Assembly: GCA_009767595.1 (NCBI GenBank)
Contig: VSDK01019056.1
Location: 158,750-222,749, forward strand
Length of the DNA stretch: 64,000 nucleotides
From: Symbiodinium kawagutii
Lineage: Eukaryota; Sar; Dinophyceae; Suessiales; Symbiodiniaceae
Direction of reading: 5' to 3'
Numbering within the stretch: position 1 is the stretch's first letter; every line of letters begins with the position of its first letter. The notes beneath the pieces were generated by a model. That model saw nothing but the letters and a program-made list of their open reading frames with translations, had not been told where the DNA came from and made no database searches. Position numbers and translations under genes: made by a program. Shown piece after piece: positions 1-11,617 of the stretch.

Positions 1-1650
1 GTGGCTGTATTGTTGTGGCTCTTGTCTCCTCACTGCTTCTGCTTGAATGCCGGTGATGCGTTGTAGCTCTTGTGCTGTGAGGCTTTGTCTTGCCAAGCCT
101 TGCTGCTGACAAGATGGGTTGTGTAGCCTGTTGCTTGCGGAAATGGCTGGTTTCTGCTGTTGGTGCTGTAGACTGGCTTGTGGCTATTGTGTTGGTCATC
201 CTCTGTTGTGTCCTCACGGCTGTTGCTTCTTCTCCTTGTCCTTGCTGGGGTGTTGCTGCCCCAGTGCCTGCTATCAAGCCGTATTCCTCGTTGTGGTCCT
301 GTTGGCACAGTGCTTGTGCTGCTTTGCGATGGCGCGCGTTGCTGGCTGGTGTTGCTTTCGTTGCTTTTGCTGGTTGCTAGCTGTTGTTGCTTTAATTGCT
401 TTTACTGTGTTGTTGCTCTTCTGCCGGCATTGTTGCTTGCTGTGGCTGTGGTCTGGCCGATTTACCCTCGGCACGCAAGAGAGCGCTGCAGACCCAAAGT
501 TGTTGTTTTGTGTTGCTGTCGCACGCTGTTTGCTTCTCGGCCGTCTGTACTTGTCGTCCATGTCTGTTGTAGTTGCTTCTTGCTCCTCTGTCTTCTCCTT
601 GTTGGCTCCTGCCTTGGCGCGCGTTGTTGTCGCGTGTGTTTGTTGTTGTCCGTAGCCGTTTGGTGTGTAGTTGAGAGGCCTTCCCGCCTTGTGGCTGTGT
701 GAGTGTGTAGGTGTTGTGCGTCCTTCCTTGCCTTTGCCGCTGTTGTCCTTCGAAGCTGGTCCTTCACGATCTTCTTGTTGAAGCCTGCTTGCTGCTATTG
801 TAGTAGTGTGGCGTTGTCCAGTGGTGGTTGCTCCCACCTGCGTGTGAGTTGTTGCTCCGTCTGTGGTTGGGTGTGTCTGCTGTGGTCCTTGTCTTGGTGT
901 GTTGACTGCGTGGTGTTGTCACGCCACGCTGGGGGCGTGTTCGTCCAAACTCTGTGCTCGAGAATGGCTCTTCAAAGTTGTCTGTGCCCAATGTTGGCTT
1001 CCAAGATCTTGTTGGCGGCGTTGCTTCCTCGTCATGGCTGCTACTCTTGTTGGTGTGTTCTTGTCCTTCTTCTCCTCGTTGTCTCGTCTGCCTTTGTGTC
1101 CTTCTTCTCCTTGTTGTCGTCGACGTTGCTTCTCCACGGTCTTCTCCACGATCTGTATCTTCAATGGTGCTGGCCTTCTGTCTCCTCAAGCGTGTTGGGG
1201 GTTCTTGCGTCGAAGTGGTCTTCTGCAAAGTTGTTGTCAGTGATGTGGTGGTGTTGTGGCTTCCGCCTGTTGTGTGGCGCACTGTTGCGATTCAAATGCT
1301 CTGTAGTTTGTTTGTGGTCTCCTTCTGCTTGCTCTGTCTTGTTTGGCCTTGTAGTGTTGCTCTTGCGCAGGTGTGTATAATGTTGGTTTGCTGAAGCTCC
1401 TTTGCTTCCTGTTGTGTGGCGGTTGTTTGCGGCTGCTGAGTCTGCTGAAGTCTCAAGGCTTCTGTTTGTTGTTTGCGGAGTGTTGCTGGAGCTCACCTGG
1501 ATTGTTGCCAGGATCCTTGCTCCGCTACCATGTAAAATGGCAGCCTGTACCAACTTGTTGTTATGAGCTTGTCTGTTCAGCTGCCGTTGCAAGTGAGCAC
1601 TCGTTGCACCTCTTTGTGTCTATGAACGCACTGTTGCCTTAGGTGTGTTG
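1..1650. other. T/G-rich, A-poor strand-asymmetric tract
   Basis: The plus strand is dominated by TTG, TGT, GCT and CTT words and is poor in A until about 1650, where composition changes abruptly. Because A is rare on one strand (and T on the other), stop codons are rare in all six frames, so the many overlapping open frames here are composition effects. The plus frames read as Cys/Leu/Val-rich chains and the minus frames as Thr/Gln/Asn/Lys-rich chains. A short Lys/Glu/Arg-rich minus stretch (919-1164) is the only part resembling a structured protein. I assign no gene. Confidence 0.6.
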
Positions 1651-1712
1651 GACGGCCCAAGTGTCTTGAGCCAAAGGCACATGGAGGAGGGAACTGTACA
1701 TGATACTTAACA

Positions 1713-1752
1713 CAACCAACCAACCAACCAACCAACCAACCAACCAACCAAC
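1713..1752. repeat. (CAAC)n microsatellite
   Basis: About ten perfect tandem copies of CAAC, directly followed by TTAAC-rich AT sequence. Confidence 0.95.
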
Positions 1753-2500
1753 GGTTAACAATAGTAGTTAACAATAGTAGTGGATATATCAACCAATTGC
1801 TAGTTGATGGTAAATAATAGGAGATGATAACCAAGAATAGTAACCAACTGGCTGCTGGCGGATGGATCACCAACAAACTCAGAGGGAAAACTTGCTGGTT
1901 AATGATGGGGGAACCCGCGGGACGAAGGGTGAACTGACCCACAGTCAAATATTTCTCAAGCACAATGGCTGTTATCCAGAGCTGCGCTCACTGAAAAGTT
2001 TGCAACCAAGCTGCATAGGCAAAGGTAAGCGCATGAAGTTCTCCTCACAAGAACGATTGCCATAGCTTTCGTGTTTAACAAATGAATGTGCAGCCTTTGC
2101 TAACTGTCATCCACCACAGAGCATCATACAGCCAAGGTCATTGTTAACCAGTGTTCACTCTCATGTACCAATAGGAAGCATCATGTTCGAACCATGACAT
2201 GACCATTCTCAACCTCTTACTGTTGCCCTTCTTTTCACGCAGTAAACCCCTCTCTGCCGCACCTTTTCAGAGAGGAAGTAGAGGTCCTCAACAGGTCATC
2301 GCATGGTGTGATGGCATGCCTCTAATGGATGGGGGTCGAAGGAAATGGACATCACAACCCCTGGATTATCCCTTAGGACGTCCATACTTTCACAGGGAAA
2401 CTAGTCAGCGATGTGAATCACCATCCATTAAGATGATTTCTAATGATCCATCAGCCACATTCCGCACAGTAGGCCTTAAAGGTAGGTGTGCTCATGAACC
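1753..2500. other. AT-rich non-coding stretch
   Basis: TTAACAATAG and related short words recur. An open frame on the plus strand (2199-2522) ends inside the arm of a palindromic element and shows no recognisable domain. I see no supportable gene. Confidence 0.4.
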
Positions 2501-2506
2501 AAATGG

Positions 2507-2690
2507 GTGTTTCTCAAGATAGGGATGTAGCAAAAAACCATCCATTCTAAACCATTTCGAGCAAAAAAAAAACATTTTCGGGCTTCCCTACTATGAGTTG
2601 AGAAATAAACCATCCATTTTCGGGCTTCCCTACTATGAGTTGAGAAATAAACCATCCATTTTCGGGCTTCCCTACTATGAGTTGAGAAAC
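2507..2690. repeat. Palindromic-element relative with 42-bp internal triplication
   Basis: The left edge carries the TTTCTCAAGATAGGG arm and the right edge the matching TTGAGAAAC arm of the dispersed palindromic family. Between them a 42-bp unit (AACCATCCATTTTCGGGCTT and onward) is repeated nearly three times with almost no divergence (about 2572-2691). Each unit ends with its own copy of the right arm, so the amplification looks like repeated capture of one half-element. Confidence 0.7.
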
Positions 2691-2735
2691 CATCAAATGA
2701 TCACTGGTTGAACTTGTCCTGGTGGCTAAGCCCTA

Positions 2736-2825
2736 CCCCAGGGCTTGCGCCTCCGTGCTGAAGAGCAGTTCCTGCGCCAACTTGGCCGCGTATCTCTCAG
2801 CTGCCGCAGGATCTAAGCGGAGCTC
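2736..2825 (-). CDS. Candidate exon in a GC-rich island, unknown product
   Basis: After a TGCAG acceptor at 2826-2830 the minus strand reads an alanine/leucine-rich helical peptide (ELRLDPAAAERYAAKLAQEL and onward) up to a GTAGGG donor-like site. The island is clearly more GC-rich than the surrounding AT-rich DNA. It is short and I recognise no family. It could be an isolated exon or a chance open frame. Confidence 0.3.
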
Positions 2826-2954
2826 CTGCAGATGATTCATGGGGAGATGGGGGTTTCTCAAAATATGGAACCCCAATAGGTTGACTATATGGTTAATGAT
2901 AATGGTTAATGATAGGGATTAGTAGGGGAGAATCACCAACAATAATCTACTATA

Positions 2955-3054
2955 TGGTGGTTTCTTAAGATAGGGAACCCCAAACAATGGTTGGCTTATT
3001 CCTAAATGATTGATATTGGATGATTTGGGGGTACCCCTATTTTGAGAAACACCC
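2955..3054. repeat. Palindromic MITE-like element, copy 1
   Basis: Left arm TGGTGGTTTCTTAAGATAGG, right arm CCCCTATTTTGAGAAACACC, with the family interior (TTGGCTTATT, GGATGATTTGGGG). About 100 bp. Confidence 0.85.
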
Positions 3055-3059
3055 AGATG

Positions 3060-3345
3060 GCCATGGTAAGAGTTGATGGTTGATGTAGCTGGTGGATAAT
3101 GTTGACTGATGCTTAATGAACCATGTTGATTGATGGTAAGAGCTAACATTTGGTGCCAAGTGTCGATGGTGGTGGTTTACGATGATTGATTGTTGATGTT
3201 GATTTGCGATGATTGATGGTGAATGTTTTGGGGCTAATCGGTGCTTGATGATTGATGATCGGCGCAAGGGCTAATCAGTGCTTGATGATTGATGGCTGGT
3301 GATGATTGATGATCCGTGATGATTGATGGTGAATGTCGGACAGAG
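3060..3345. repeat. GATTGATGGT-type low-complexity tract
   Basis: Imperfect short repeats of TGATGATTGATGG alternating with GTTGATG words. No coding signal. Confidence 0.6.
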
Positions 3346-4680
3346 TAAAATTGAAGAATCGTCAAGAGTAGGAATCTGAAGGAAAACGGGCCGAAGTCTT
3401 GCAAGTCACCACAAAGTCCGTGCAAAGTATTGCCAGGGAAAATTGCAGGCAGGAGACTAACTGAAGGAATAAGCAAGGATAGAATTCATGAGAATACAAT
3501 TTGAAGCCACTAGAAAACAAAAAAGCATCGAGTGGATATCATTGTTTGAATTGTTTTCAATCTGTGCCTTCTACACACATACGGCCTGTAGAGCATGGAA
3601 CATATAAACAGGTGATGAAACACTGAAACAACTACGGGAAAGGAACAAAAAGAAGAACCATCTCACAATAGCAACGACAAAATAGTGAAATTGCTGAAGT
3701 GTCATGTTGAATCGTTCGGAAAGAAGTGCAAGAGGGGATTTGCTGCGATGTTGTTCTTGTCAGCAGATGTGAAAGACTTTTGGAAATGATGTGTTGACTA
3801 TGTTTGACTCTTGTACATACTTATATGATCATAACTGCTCGTATCACTAGAGTTTCCATCGCATCAGTTGGACGAATCATTCTATCATCATAGCTCTGAT
3901 CATTGATTGGAGCTCCATAGGTACATAAATCATCTATATTGGATGGTGGATCACCAGCTCCTAACACTCTGATGCCACTAGACCGCAGACCTGTGCATTC
4001 CGCATGAAGAACTGCGAGATGGGCATGGAGGACCTCAAAGGGTGGAGCACTGGAACGGAAAGGATTTTTCATGACAACATTTCCTTTTTGCTTCTGGACT
4101 TTTTCATGAACAAACAAGGAGTTTCTAAGAAATCCGTTCCGAAGAAAAAGAGGAGCTTCTAGAATTGTTCATCGCCTTTGCCTACGTCTTGAAAAAATAG
4201 CAATTCAAGCAAGGCAAATACCGCGGGTTGTACAAATAGATAAAAGGACGTTCTCCATCATATCGCCGTTGACTCCTCAAGGACACAAATTGTGTCTCAG
4301 GGCTGGTGAAACCTGCTTTCAGCAAGTTCTGCAGCCAGAACTAAAAATGTGAGATCCATCATAATGATCCATATCAATGTCATTTGTAGGTCAACCATTG
4401 ATCTCCGCCTTGAATATCGTCGAGTTTACCAAAGAATTTCGGAAGAAACGAGTCTGGAGTTGTGTTTGACCAGGGACCTACAACATCCATTCGGGTTTGT
4501 AGAGATTCCGCAGTTTCTTCATGTCAACATCGTGCCATGAAGCTCTAGAAAACCCTGGTTTAGTCATAAGCACATTTGAATGGATTGGGTTCCTGACACA
4601 TGAGCCCTGATCACTCTTGCTTGATCGTCTTTTCGCTATGTTTTCATTATTGATCCATGCTAAAACTTGATTTGCCACCA
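3346..4680. other. Non-coding stretch, nothing recognised
   Basis: Moderately AT-rich unique sequence with only short open frames on both strands and no motif, clear splice-site pair or repeat that I can support. Confidence 0.3.
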
Positions 4681-5400
4681 CGATGAAGCATAATCAACCA
4701 TCATTAGCCATTACTTCGCCATCAACTCTAGCTTCATGAACCATGATCAACAATCATTAACCATAATCGCTCATTCTTGATTCATCATTTCGACCCATGC
4801 TGCATTCTGACTAGCAACTACCTTTCATGTCCATCACCATTTTTACTTGCGTTGGTTACTTCATCTTACTTATCACTGCCTAGAATCCATGAATCACTAC
4901 TTTATGAATATATGATGACCATCACCATGAATCAATACTTTACGATTCATGATGGCCATCACCATCATTGGTTAATCATGTTTCAATTAACCATCATGAT
5001 GGTTATCCATCCATTGGTTCATAATTTTCTTATTATCTATCAATTCACCATGTTATTATCTATCAATGAACCTATTGTGAAACATAATCAACCATTTATG
5101 CATTTTCAACATAATTGTGGTTATCCATAAATCATTGATCAATTATGTTTCATAATAAATAGCAGCCAATTCACCATCGCTTATCCATCCATAACTTTAA
5201 CTGGCTGCTATATATAGTTATGGATGGATAATCAATGGTGAAAATTATGGATGGATAACCAATGGATGATTTCACCACTGTCAAATTGTGGTTATCCATC
5301 ATATAGTTCACCATTTCGTTCATTGGTTCATGAGTTTCAACTCATTTTGCTTAACTATCATTGGTTAACCATCTGTTGGCTCATAATTTTCATCTTATTT
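4681..5400. repeat. CCAT/ATCA-rich low-complexity region
   Basis: Dense, imperfect repetition of AACCATCATT, TTATCCATCC and CATGATGG words. It includes a long inverted repeat annotated separately. Open frames are His/Met/Tyr-rich products of the repeat. Confidence 0.6.
5170..5242. repeat. Hairpin-forming inverted repeat
   Basis: Arms of about 27 bp (5170-5196 and 5216-5242) are near-perfect reverse complements built on TTATCCATCCATAACT and AGTTATGGATGGATAA, separated by about 19 bp. It could extrude as a cruciform. Confidence 0.75.
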
Positions 5401-5504
5401 TGTTAAACTGGCTGCTAGGGCCACCCTGTTCACCACCGCCACGCCAACGGACCACCGAGGCACTGTGGACTCCGCAACCGGGACTTGGACCGGTCGCGCA
5501 AGGT

Positions 5505-5570
5505 CCGTTGCCGGGACACGCCGTTGCCGGACCCGTGGCCGGACCCGTTGCCGGACCCGTTGCGGGGCGA
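5505..5570. repeat. GC-rich GTTGCCGGACCC minisatellite
   Basis: Four to five imperfect 12-bp units of GTTGCCGGACCC inside a GC-rich island (about 5405-5650) surrounded by AT-rich DNA. Confidence 0.8.
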
Positions 5571-5649
5571 CTCAACGAGCTCGGTCTCGTGGGACATGGA
5601 GCAGAGGCTCATCACCTGAGAAGGCCAAGTTCCACCAGTTTTCATGGTA

Positions 5650-6837
5650 GTTTAGGTAGTTTACAATGGTTCATTCATGGTGGTTAACAGTCTGGTAGTT
5701 GACAATGCTTCATTCGTGATGGTTCATCATTGTTAGTTTTTTGAGTGTTTTATCGTGGTTTATCATGGTTGACTGTGGTTGTTCATGATCTTCAAACATT
5801 ATTTAAGCTATAAATTTAGTTGGGGGTGTACAAATCTGGTTTGTCATGGTTGATCATGCTTAGCCACCATTCACGATGGCTGGCCACCATTAACCTTGAT
5901 AGCGGGTCACCATCATTGATGATGTTTTGTCATGGCTTATGATGGACTATTTTGTTCTTGCTATATATCAAACATTGATAACATGATTCGCCATCATTTG
6001 CCATCTATGCGAACAAACAGTGAGGTGAAAGTCTTGAATTGCTAAAGACAGACTGCGAATGACGTGTTCATTGATCCGGAACGAAAGTTGGGGGATCTGC
6101 TACTGGAATCCCTGTGGTGGTTATCCTCATAAGTTGCTGAACCCCTTGACGTTCCCTGCCCAGAATGGTTGCTACAGGAAATTCCTATCATTGGTCAAGT
6201 CAATGCTTTCCTGAGAGATCCAGGTCTTTTGGTTGCTCAAACTATGATCTCAATGCTCAAACTTGAACGGATGCCTGGTAAAGCAGCTGTGGATCATCCC
6301 AGAGATGGCAAGTCCCAACTGGCGACTTGCCAACTATCAGAAAGTGAACTGCCCATGGTCACTAAGCACTCACTCATACCAAGTACACATGTCAGCAATC
6401 GATAATGGTCTTACTTACCTGTTGTACTATCTCAATCAAGCATATACGAACATATGGTTTATAAATTAGTTACTCATTGATTATATGGCTTATAACTTAT
6501 TTGTTATCCGGTGATCATTGGTTATATGGCTTATAAATTTCTCAAAATCATGGGCTACCAACCCTCCAACCCCCTCTGTTCACCATCTCCGGACATCTCC
6601 GGAGGGACCCTTCGCACCTGAACGTCCTTGGGACTTGGCTGTGCAAAGGCAAAAGAAGGCGGAGACAACGGCTGCAAAAAGCCGGGGCCATCGCGGCCCT
6701 CGCCCTCCTCCCGATTCGCTGGGGGGGTTCAGCATGGGAAGCGCATGGGATTCATCAGAGTTTCAAGTCCTGAAACCCCAGACTTGGCCTGTAGCCAACG
6801 TGTGTAGCAGCTGTATGTAGAATTGATATGCTACAAA
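5650..6837. other. Mostly AT-rich non-coding DNA with a GC-rich island
   Basis: TGGTT/ATCATGG words dominate. A GC-rich island at about 6560-6800 contains a plus-strand open frame rich in Pro/Lys/Arg with no recognised domain. I do not call a gene. Confidence 0.3.
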
Positions 6838-6903
6838 TACATGATATCTGCATGATATGTGCATGATCTGTGCATAATATGTGCATGATATGTGCATGAT
6901 ATA
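6838..6903. repeat. CATGATATGTG minisatellite
   Basis: About five imperfect tandem units of 11-12 bp (CATGATATGTG with substitutions). Confidence 0.85.
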
Positions 6904-8400
6904 GAGCTTCTATGCATGGTATATACTTGATATTTACGTATATATTGTAAGAAATATATATGATGTTATGTATACACAGCTATTCGGCTTTGGAGTTTAG
7001 GGAATGCTAGTCTTTCACTCCTCAGAGTAGTAGCTGCCTGCCATTCCTGGCAATTCTGGCGGTACCTTGGCTGTGGAGCACTGCTGGAGTGGCGCTGATG
7101 ATTGGTTTTAGTGCAGGGAACAACCAATTCGCCAATGGTTGCTAATCTATGATTTACAACACTAGCTAATACTAATTCATAACAATTGTTAACAAGGGTT
7201 GGTAAAATGTTCATCGTGGTTGATGAAAATGGATTACTTCATGACACTGGCGAATTATGGTTCATAAAAATGGTGAAGCATGGTTGGTAATGTTTCGTTT
7301 AGTTCAGTAATGGTTCAGAATGCTTCGTGATAGAGGATCATCACTAGCGAAGCGAAAGTTTGACCTCTACGGGTTCTATTGGTTGGTAGCTATCACAATG
7401 GCTTGGTATCACCAACCAGGACATTTGCCAGCTGCTTAAGAATAGTAGCTGCTTACCCTGACGTCAAACATGTTTACTGGTATCAAGAGCAGTATGGATC
7501 TACCAGGACATCTGGTCAAACATGGTTCCTACGACAATAAGTTGGTTGGACGATGGTGCATTGGTGTAACACCAGAACAAGAGAATCAACAGAGATCAAT
7601 GCCCCCATTTCGATCTGAGCATTCTGAATCTCGCATGACATGGTTGACCTATTGACATTTTTCTGATTCATTGAAGCACGTCTGCTATGTTGAGAACTCT
7701 CCTAGTACCTTAGCACGCTCTTTAATGGAGAGCACTGAGTCACTCCAGTCATCACTCCTTGACAGCCACTCCTGTCACTCCACCTAGTCACGGGAGGAGC
7801 TTCGATGTTCAGCATGGCCGCGCCGCATCGTTCGGATCACCCGTTTTTTCGTTCTCCCCTTCTCCCTTTGAAAAATGGTGATCGAGCCCTGGGTTTAAAA
7901 TGATGAACCATGATTTGCACAAATTAAGGATGGTTGACCACGATGATAGCTTTGATTCATCATGACTACTTGAATCCTGTTTTGTTTCTCTTTGCGCGTC
8001 ACATGTTCCTCGACACAAACAGTGCTATCCTTGTTGCTTTAGTGTCCCTTAGCCTTCGTGTCTTCCGAAACAATGAGTGAGAGAGCCTGCGTGCATGTTG
8101 GATCATGCAGTAAGAATCATAGCCCCTGCAATACCATGTGGTCATCAAATCATGCCGTGCCGTGGCTTGGGCCAGTATCTCGTTGCAGCATTGTCATCCT
8201 GCCAACCGCGAGTTCATCAAATGCGAAGCGTTTCAAAGGGTCCTCAACTTGGCACCCAGCGAAACAACTGTTGCATACATCTACATGGCCACGTCATGGT
8301 ACATCCATGGGGATGAACCACAAAACATCCAAGAACACACATTCCACTTCGGCTCTGAGCATCCCTGCTGACCGCTGGACAAAGGACCGTGCGAATGCAT
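6904..8400. other. Intergenic stretch, no supported gene
   Basis: AT-rich TGGTT repeats up to about 7700, then more balanced sequence. A plus-strand open frame ending near 8371 looks protein-like but lacks domain or splice support, so it is listed among rejected items. Confidence 0.3.
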
Positions 8401-8411
8401 GGGCAATGGCA

Positions 8412-8610
8412 TAGTGTGTGTGTGTGTGTGTCTCTGTTCAAGTACCATGTTCAACACTGCATAGATCGAAAAAATGGCTAGTGCATGGTGTGTCTGTGTG
8501 TGTGTGTTTACGAATCTATGACATACACATCTATGTGCATGTGTATGTGTGTGTATATATATATATATATATTTATTTATTTATTTATATACATATATAT
8601 TTGCGTAAAA
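8412..8610. repeat. (GT)n and (TA)n microsatellites
   Basis: GT runs at about 8412-8432 and 8488-8508, then alternating GT/TA and a TATTTATTTAT run at about 8547-8600. Confidence 0.9.
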
Positions 8611-8899
8611 TACGTCTATGATATAACTAATTACCTCTATATAAATGCACTATATATGTATAGACAAACACTTGTACCAAACCCGTTTCCCCTTTCCGCT
8701 GGAGCCAAAAGATCCAGTGCGAGGTGCCAACGTGAAATGCATTGGCTGTTGAAGCGGCTCTTCTTCCACGCTACCAATTCACGCATCCCCTGGAACCGTC
8801 CAAAACCTTTCCGCCTCGGGATTCTTCATGTAGAAATACATGACTTCTCGCATCTTCTCCCCAGTAGCACTGCGTAAGTCCTAGTGGATCTTGTGCATG

Positions 8900-11586
8900 C
8901 CAAAAGCTTGAACACAGTGAGTGGCCCTAGTGTGCTGGCATTTAGTGAGAGGATTTTCTTTCTCCTTCCTGAGTTCAGCACAAATTCCTCGGGAATTTTG
9001 TTAACCACATCTTCCAGGCATACAGATCTGTCATGACTTCTTGCTGGGGCAAACCAGCCTATTGTATCCTATTGTGTGCTACGGAAACTATATTCTCCAG
9101 GATGGGAGGAAACTCTCCATGAAAAGTATGCAAAAAAACAACTGTACATGCCCCATCTCGCGTCCTGTGGAGGTGTGCGCAGGATGTAATTGTCAAAGCC
9201 ACCAGCATCATCCATGCCGTACAATGCAGATGGAGTGACCTCAAGACTCTCAATTTCTTCCAACAAAAACTTGTCATGGCAAAGCCTTCACAGAGTTTCA
9301 GCCACTCATTGGATTGGCTTTCAGAATCGATTCCAAAAACTTCAGGTGGAAATCTGAATTCAACTGGTCATGCATCTCATGGCCATCTTTTCCTATCCTC
9401 CCTCTAAGGTAGATGCGCGCAAATTGTAGATTGTAGAGTTCAACGCGTCAGAGTGGATGTCCTACAAAAGGCTCCAGGCTTGGCAGCTCCTTGTGACCAC
9501 CTGGTTTATTGAATATGCAAATTGCTCCCCCCAAAGTCATCTTTGAAGCTCAAAGTTGCCTGTCTAGCGCCGCAAGATTTGGAATCTGAATCCCCTTCTC
9601 CCGATATAAACCCCCCACGTATGGGTTTCCGCTGGACCCGGTTTCCGGGAGGGAAGTCAACATTGAGGAGGAAGGATATGAAAGTAGTGTGAAACATAGA
9701 AGCAGTTCCCAGCCTTTTTGTACCAGAAAGGCTTCTTTCTGTGTCTTTTCCACCGGCCATCCCACCTGCAGCAAGTTGAGAATTCTCTGAGATCACAGGT
9801 TCCGTCTCTGTTCAGTTTGAATACTTCACTTCCGTCTCTCAGAAGAACTATAGGAACGTACACCACAGTAAGGCTATGACTTTGCTATATCCAACTTGAA
9901 GCACCTGCCGCATCTAAGCACCAAACACCTTTCGGACTTTGTAGTTGAAGTCGTCGTCTCCCCAAAGGGCCATTTGCGACGAAGCTGACGGAACAGCTCC
10001 ATAGGCTTTTGGAGGAATGATCCTGCGAACGGGAATCCGGGGTGGCGATGGACCACCCACATCCTGGATGTATAGCTGAGCTTCTGCAACCCAAATGGTG
10101 ATTTCATAGGCCTAGAACTGATCAGTTCCATAGCTCACTTTCATTCATAGGCCGAGTGAATCGATTCACTCATTCTTCCAGCTGCGCTTCGTCCGGCGCA
10201 GCTCTTTCCGGCATCCGGCTTTTGGATCTCCAGCACCGGAAACTCCGCTCAGAAGGGCACTTTGTCCGTCGGATCGATCCAATTGATGATCTTATGCCCA
10301 CGCCTGACACGGAGAATGGCTGGTCCAATCTGCCAGGCGAAGTCACGAATTGGTGAATTGCTTAGATTTGGCTCCCCAAACTGGCTGACTTCCTTCACCG
10401 CATCTGTCTGCCTTGCCAGTCATAACAGGCTCGGAAGACCGGACGGTGAGTGCCTGCTGTCCACCACCATGTCAACATCCACTCGCTTTGGCATGGGATC
10501 TCGCCTCGCATTGGCACTATGTTCGTTGCAAGGAGCTCAAGAAAACCAATATCTACACTATGACTATGCTAATTTACCATTGGTTTACATCATATCAGTG
10601 TAGTTTAGCTTTGCATATTGTCTTATTGGTCATTCGATAAACCATAATAGCTCCATGGTACTCCTAATTGTTTACATCATTTTCCGTGAACTGAACTGTT
10701 AGCTATCTCAGCCCAACTTTTGCACGCTGCAGCCACGGCACTTTTCCATCATTGGGAAAGCTGACCTCAAGCACAAGCATTTTTTGAAAAGGAGGTTGAT
10801 CTCACATTTGACTTCAGCTGGCAATGCCAGTTTGGTCGCCACAATGGTTAACCATTGGTGAATAACAAATGATTGGTTGTAGCTGGTGTGCAATAGCTGG
10901 CTTCAAACTGGCTACCACGGTGGCTGGTCTGATTCCGTCCCACTGAGATCTATGGCATCATCTCCACCTCCACTGTCTGACGACGTACCTTGATGCCCAT
11001 GTCAAAGAAACGCACCGGCAACTGATGCTTCTGATCTGTGGGAACAACAAAAATAATGTTGGTGGCAGGTTCATCCCTGGCCATCCTAGTCGAACCTTTA
11101 TCTGCAGCTCCCCAGTGTTCATGAAATACATCTCAAAAATCACAGTCCTCAAAAGAGATCGCCAAGATACCCAATCACTCGTGGATCGCCATCCTTTGGA
11201 CTCACCCAAGGCCTCTCACATTGAAGACATGTACTGCCAGTCACGTCAGTGAAATTCAGCCTCTGAAGAGATGACTCAGAATCCATGGAAACCGACAGAC
11301 AACTAAACTGCTAGGAAGGAACTAAAGAAACTGAGAAAAATGACATAGGATGAATGTAGGATTCATAAGAAGCATAGTGAAAGACAATCCTATCATAACT
11401 CATCGCGCTCTCCATAGACAACACAACCTCCAGAATTCCAACCCTGTATATTCTAAAAGTGGTATAGAAAAGATGCGAAAAAGTGTTTTGCGATCTCTGC
11501 ACCCCCACGATCAAATATCCATCTCGTGCCATTGAACTTCCATAAGAGCGAGCCTTGTAACCCTGTCAGGTTGGAGTGGGAGCAAG

Positions 11587-11617
<31 letters not shown>

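Noticed and set aside
919..1164. Lys/Glu-rich minus frame with an EKTVEK-type word reminiscent of alveolin repeats
   Set aside because: Only one loose match, inside the skewed tract. Too weak to call.
30..1642. Many overlapping open frames on both strands
   Set aside because: They follow from the extreme base skew that removes stop codons in all frames. No frame shows a domain or consistent protein composition.
8138..8371. Plus-strand frame with protein-like sequence (LAPSETTVAYIYMATSWYIH)
   Set aside because: No splice borders or family, and it is opposite to every supported gene.
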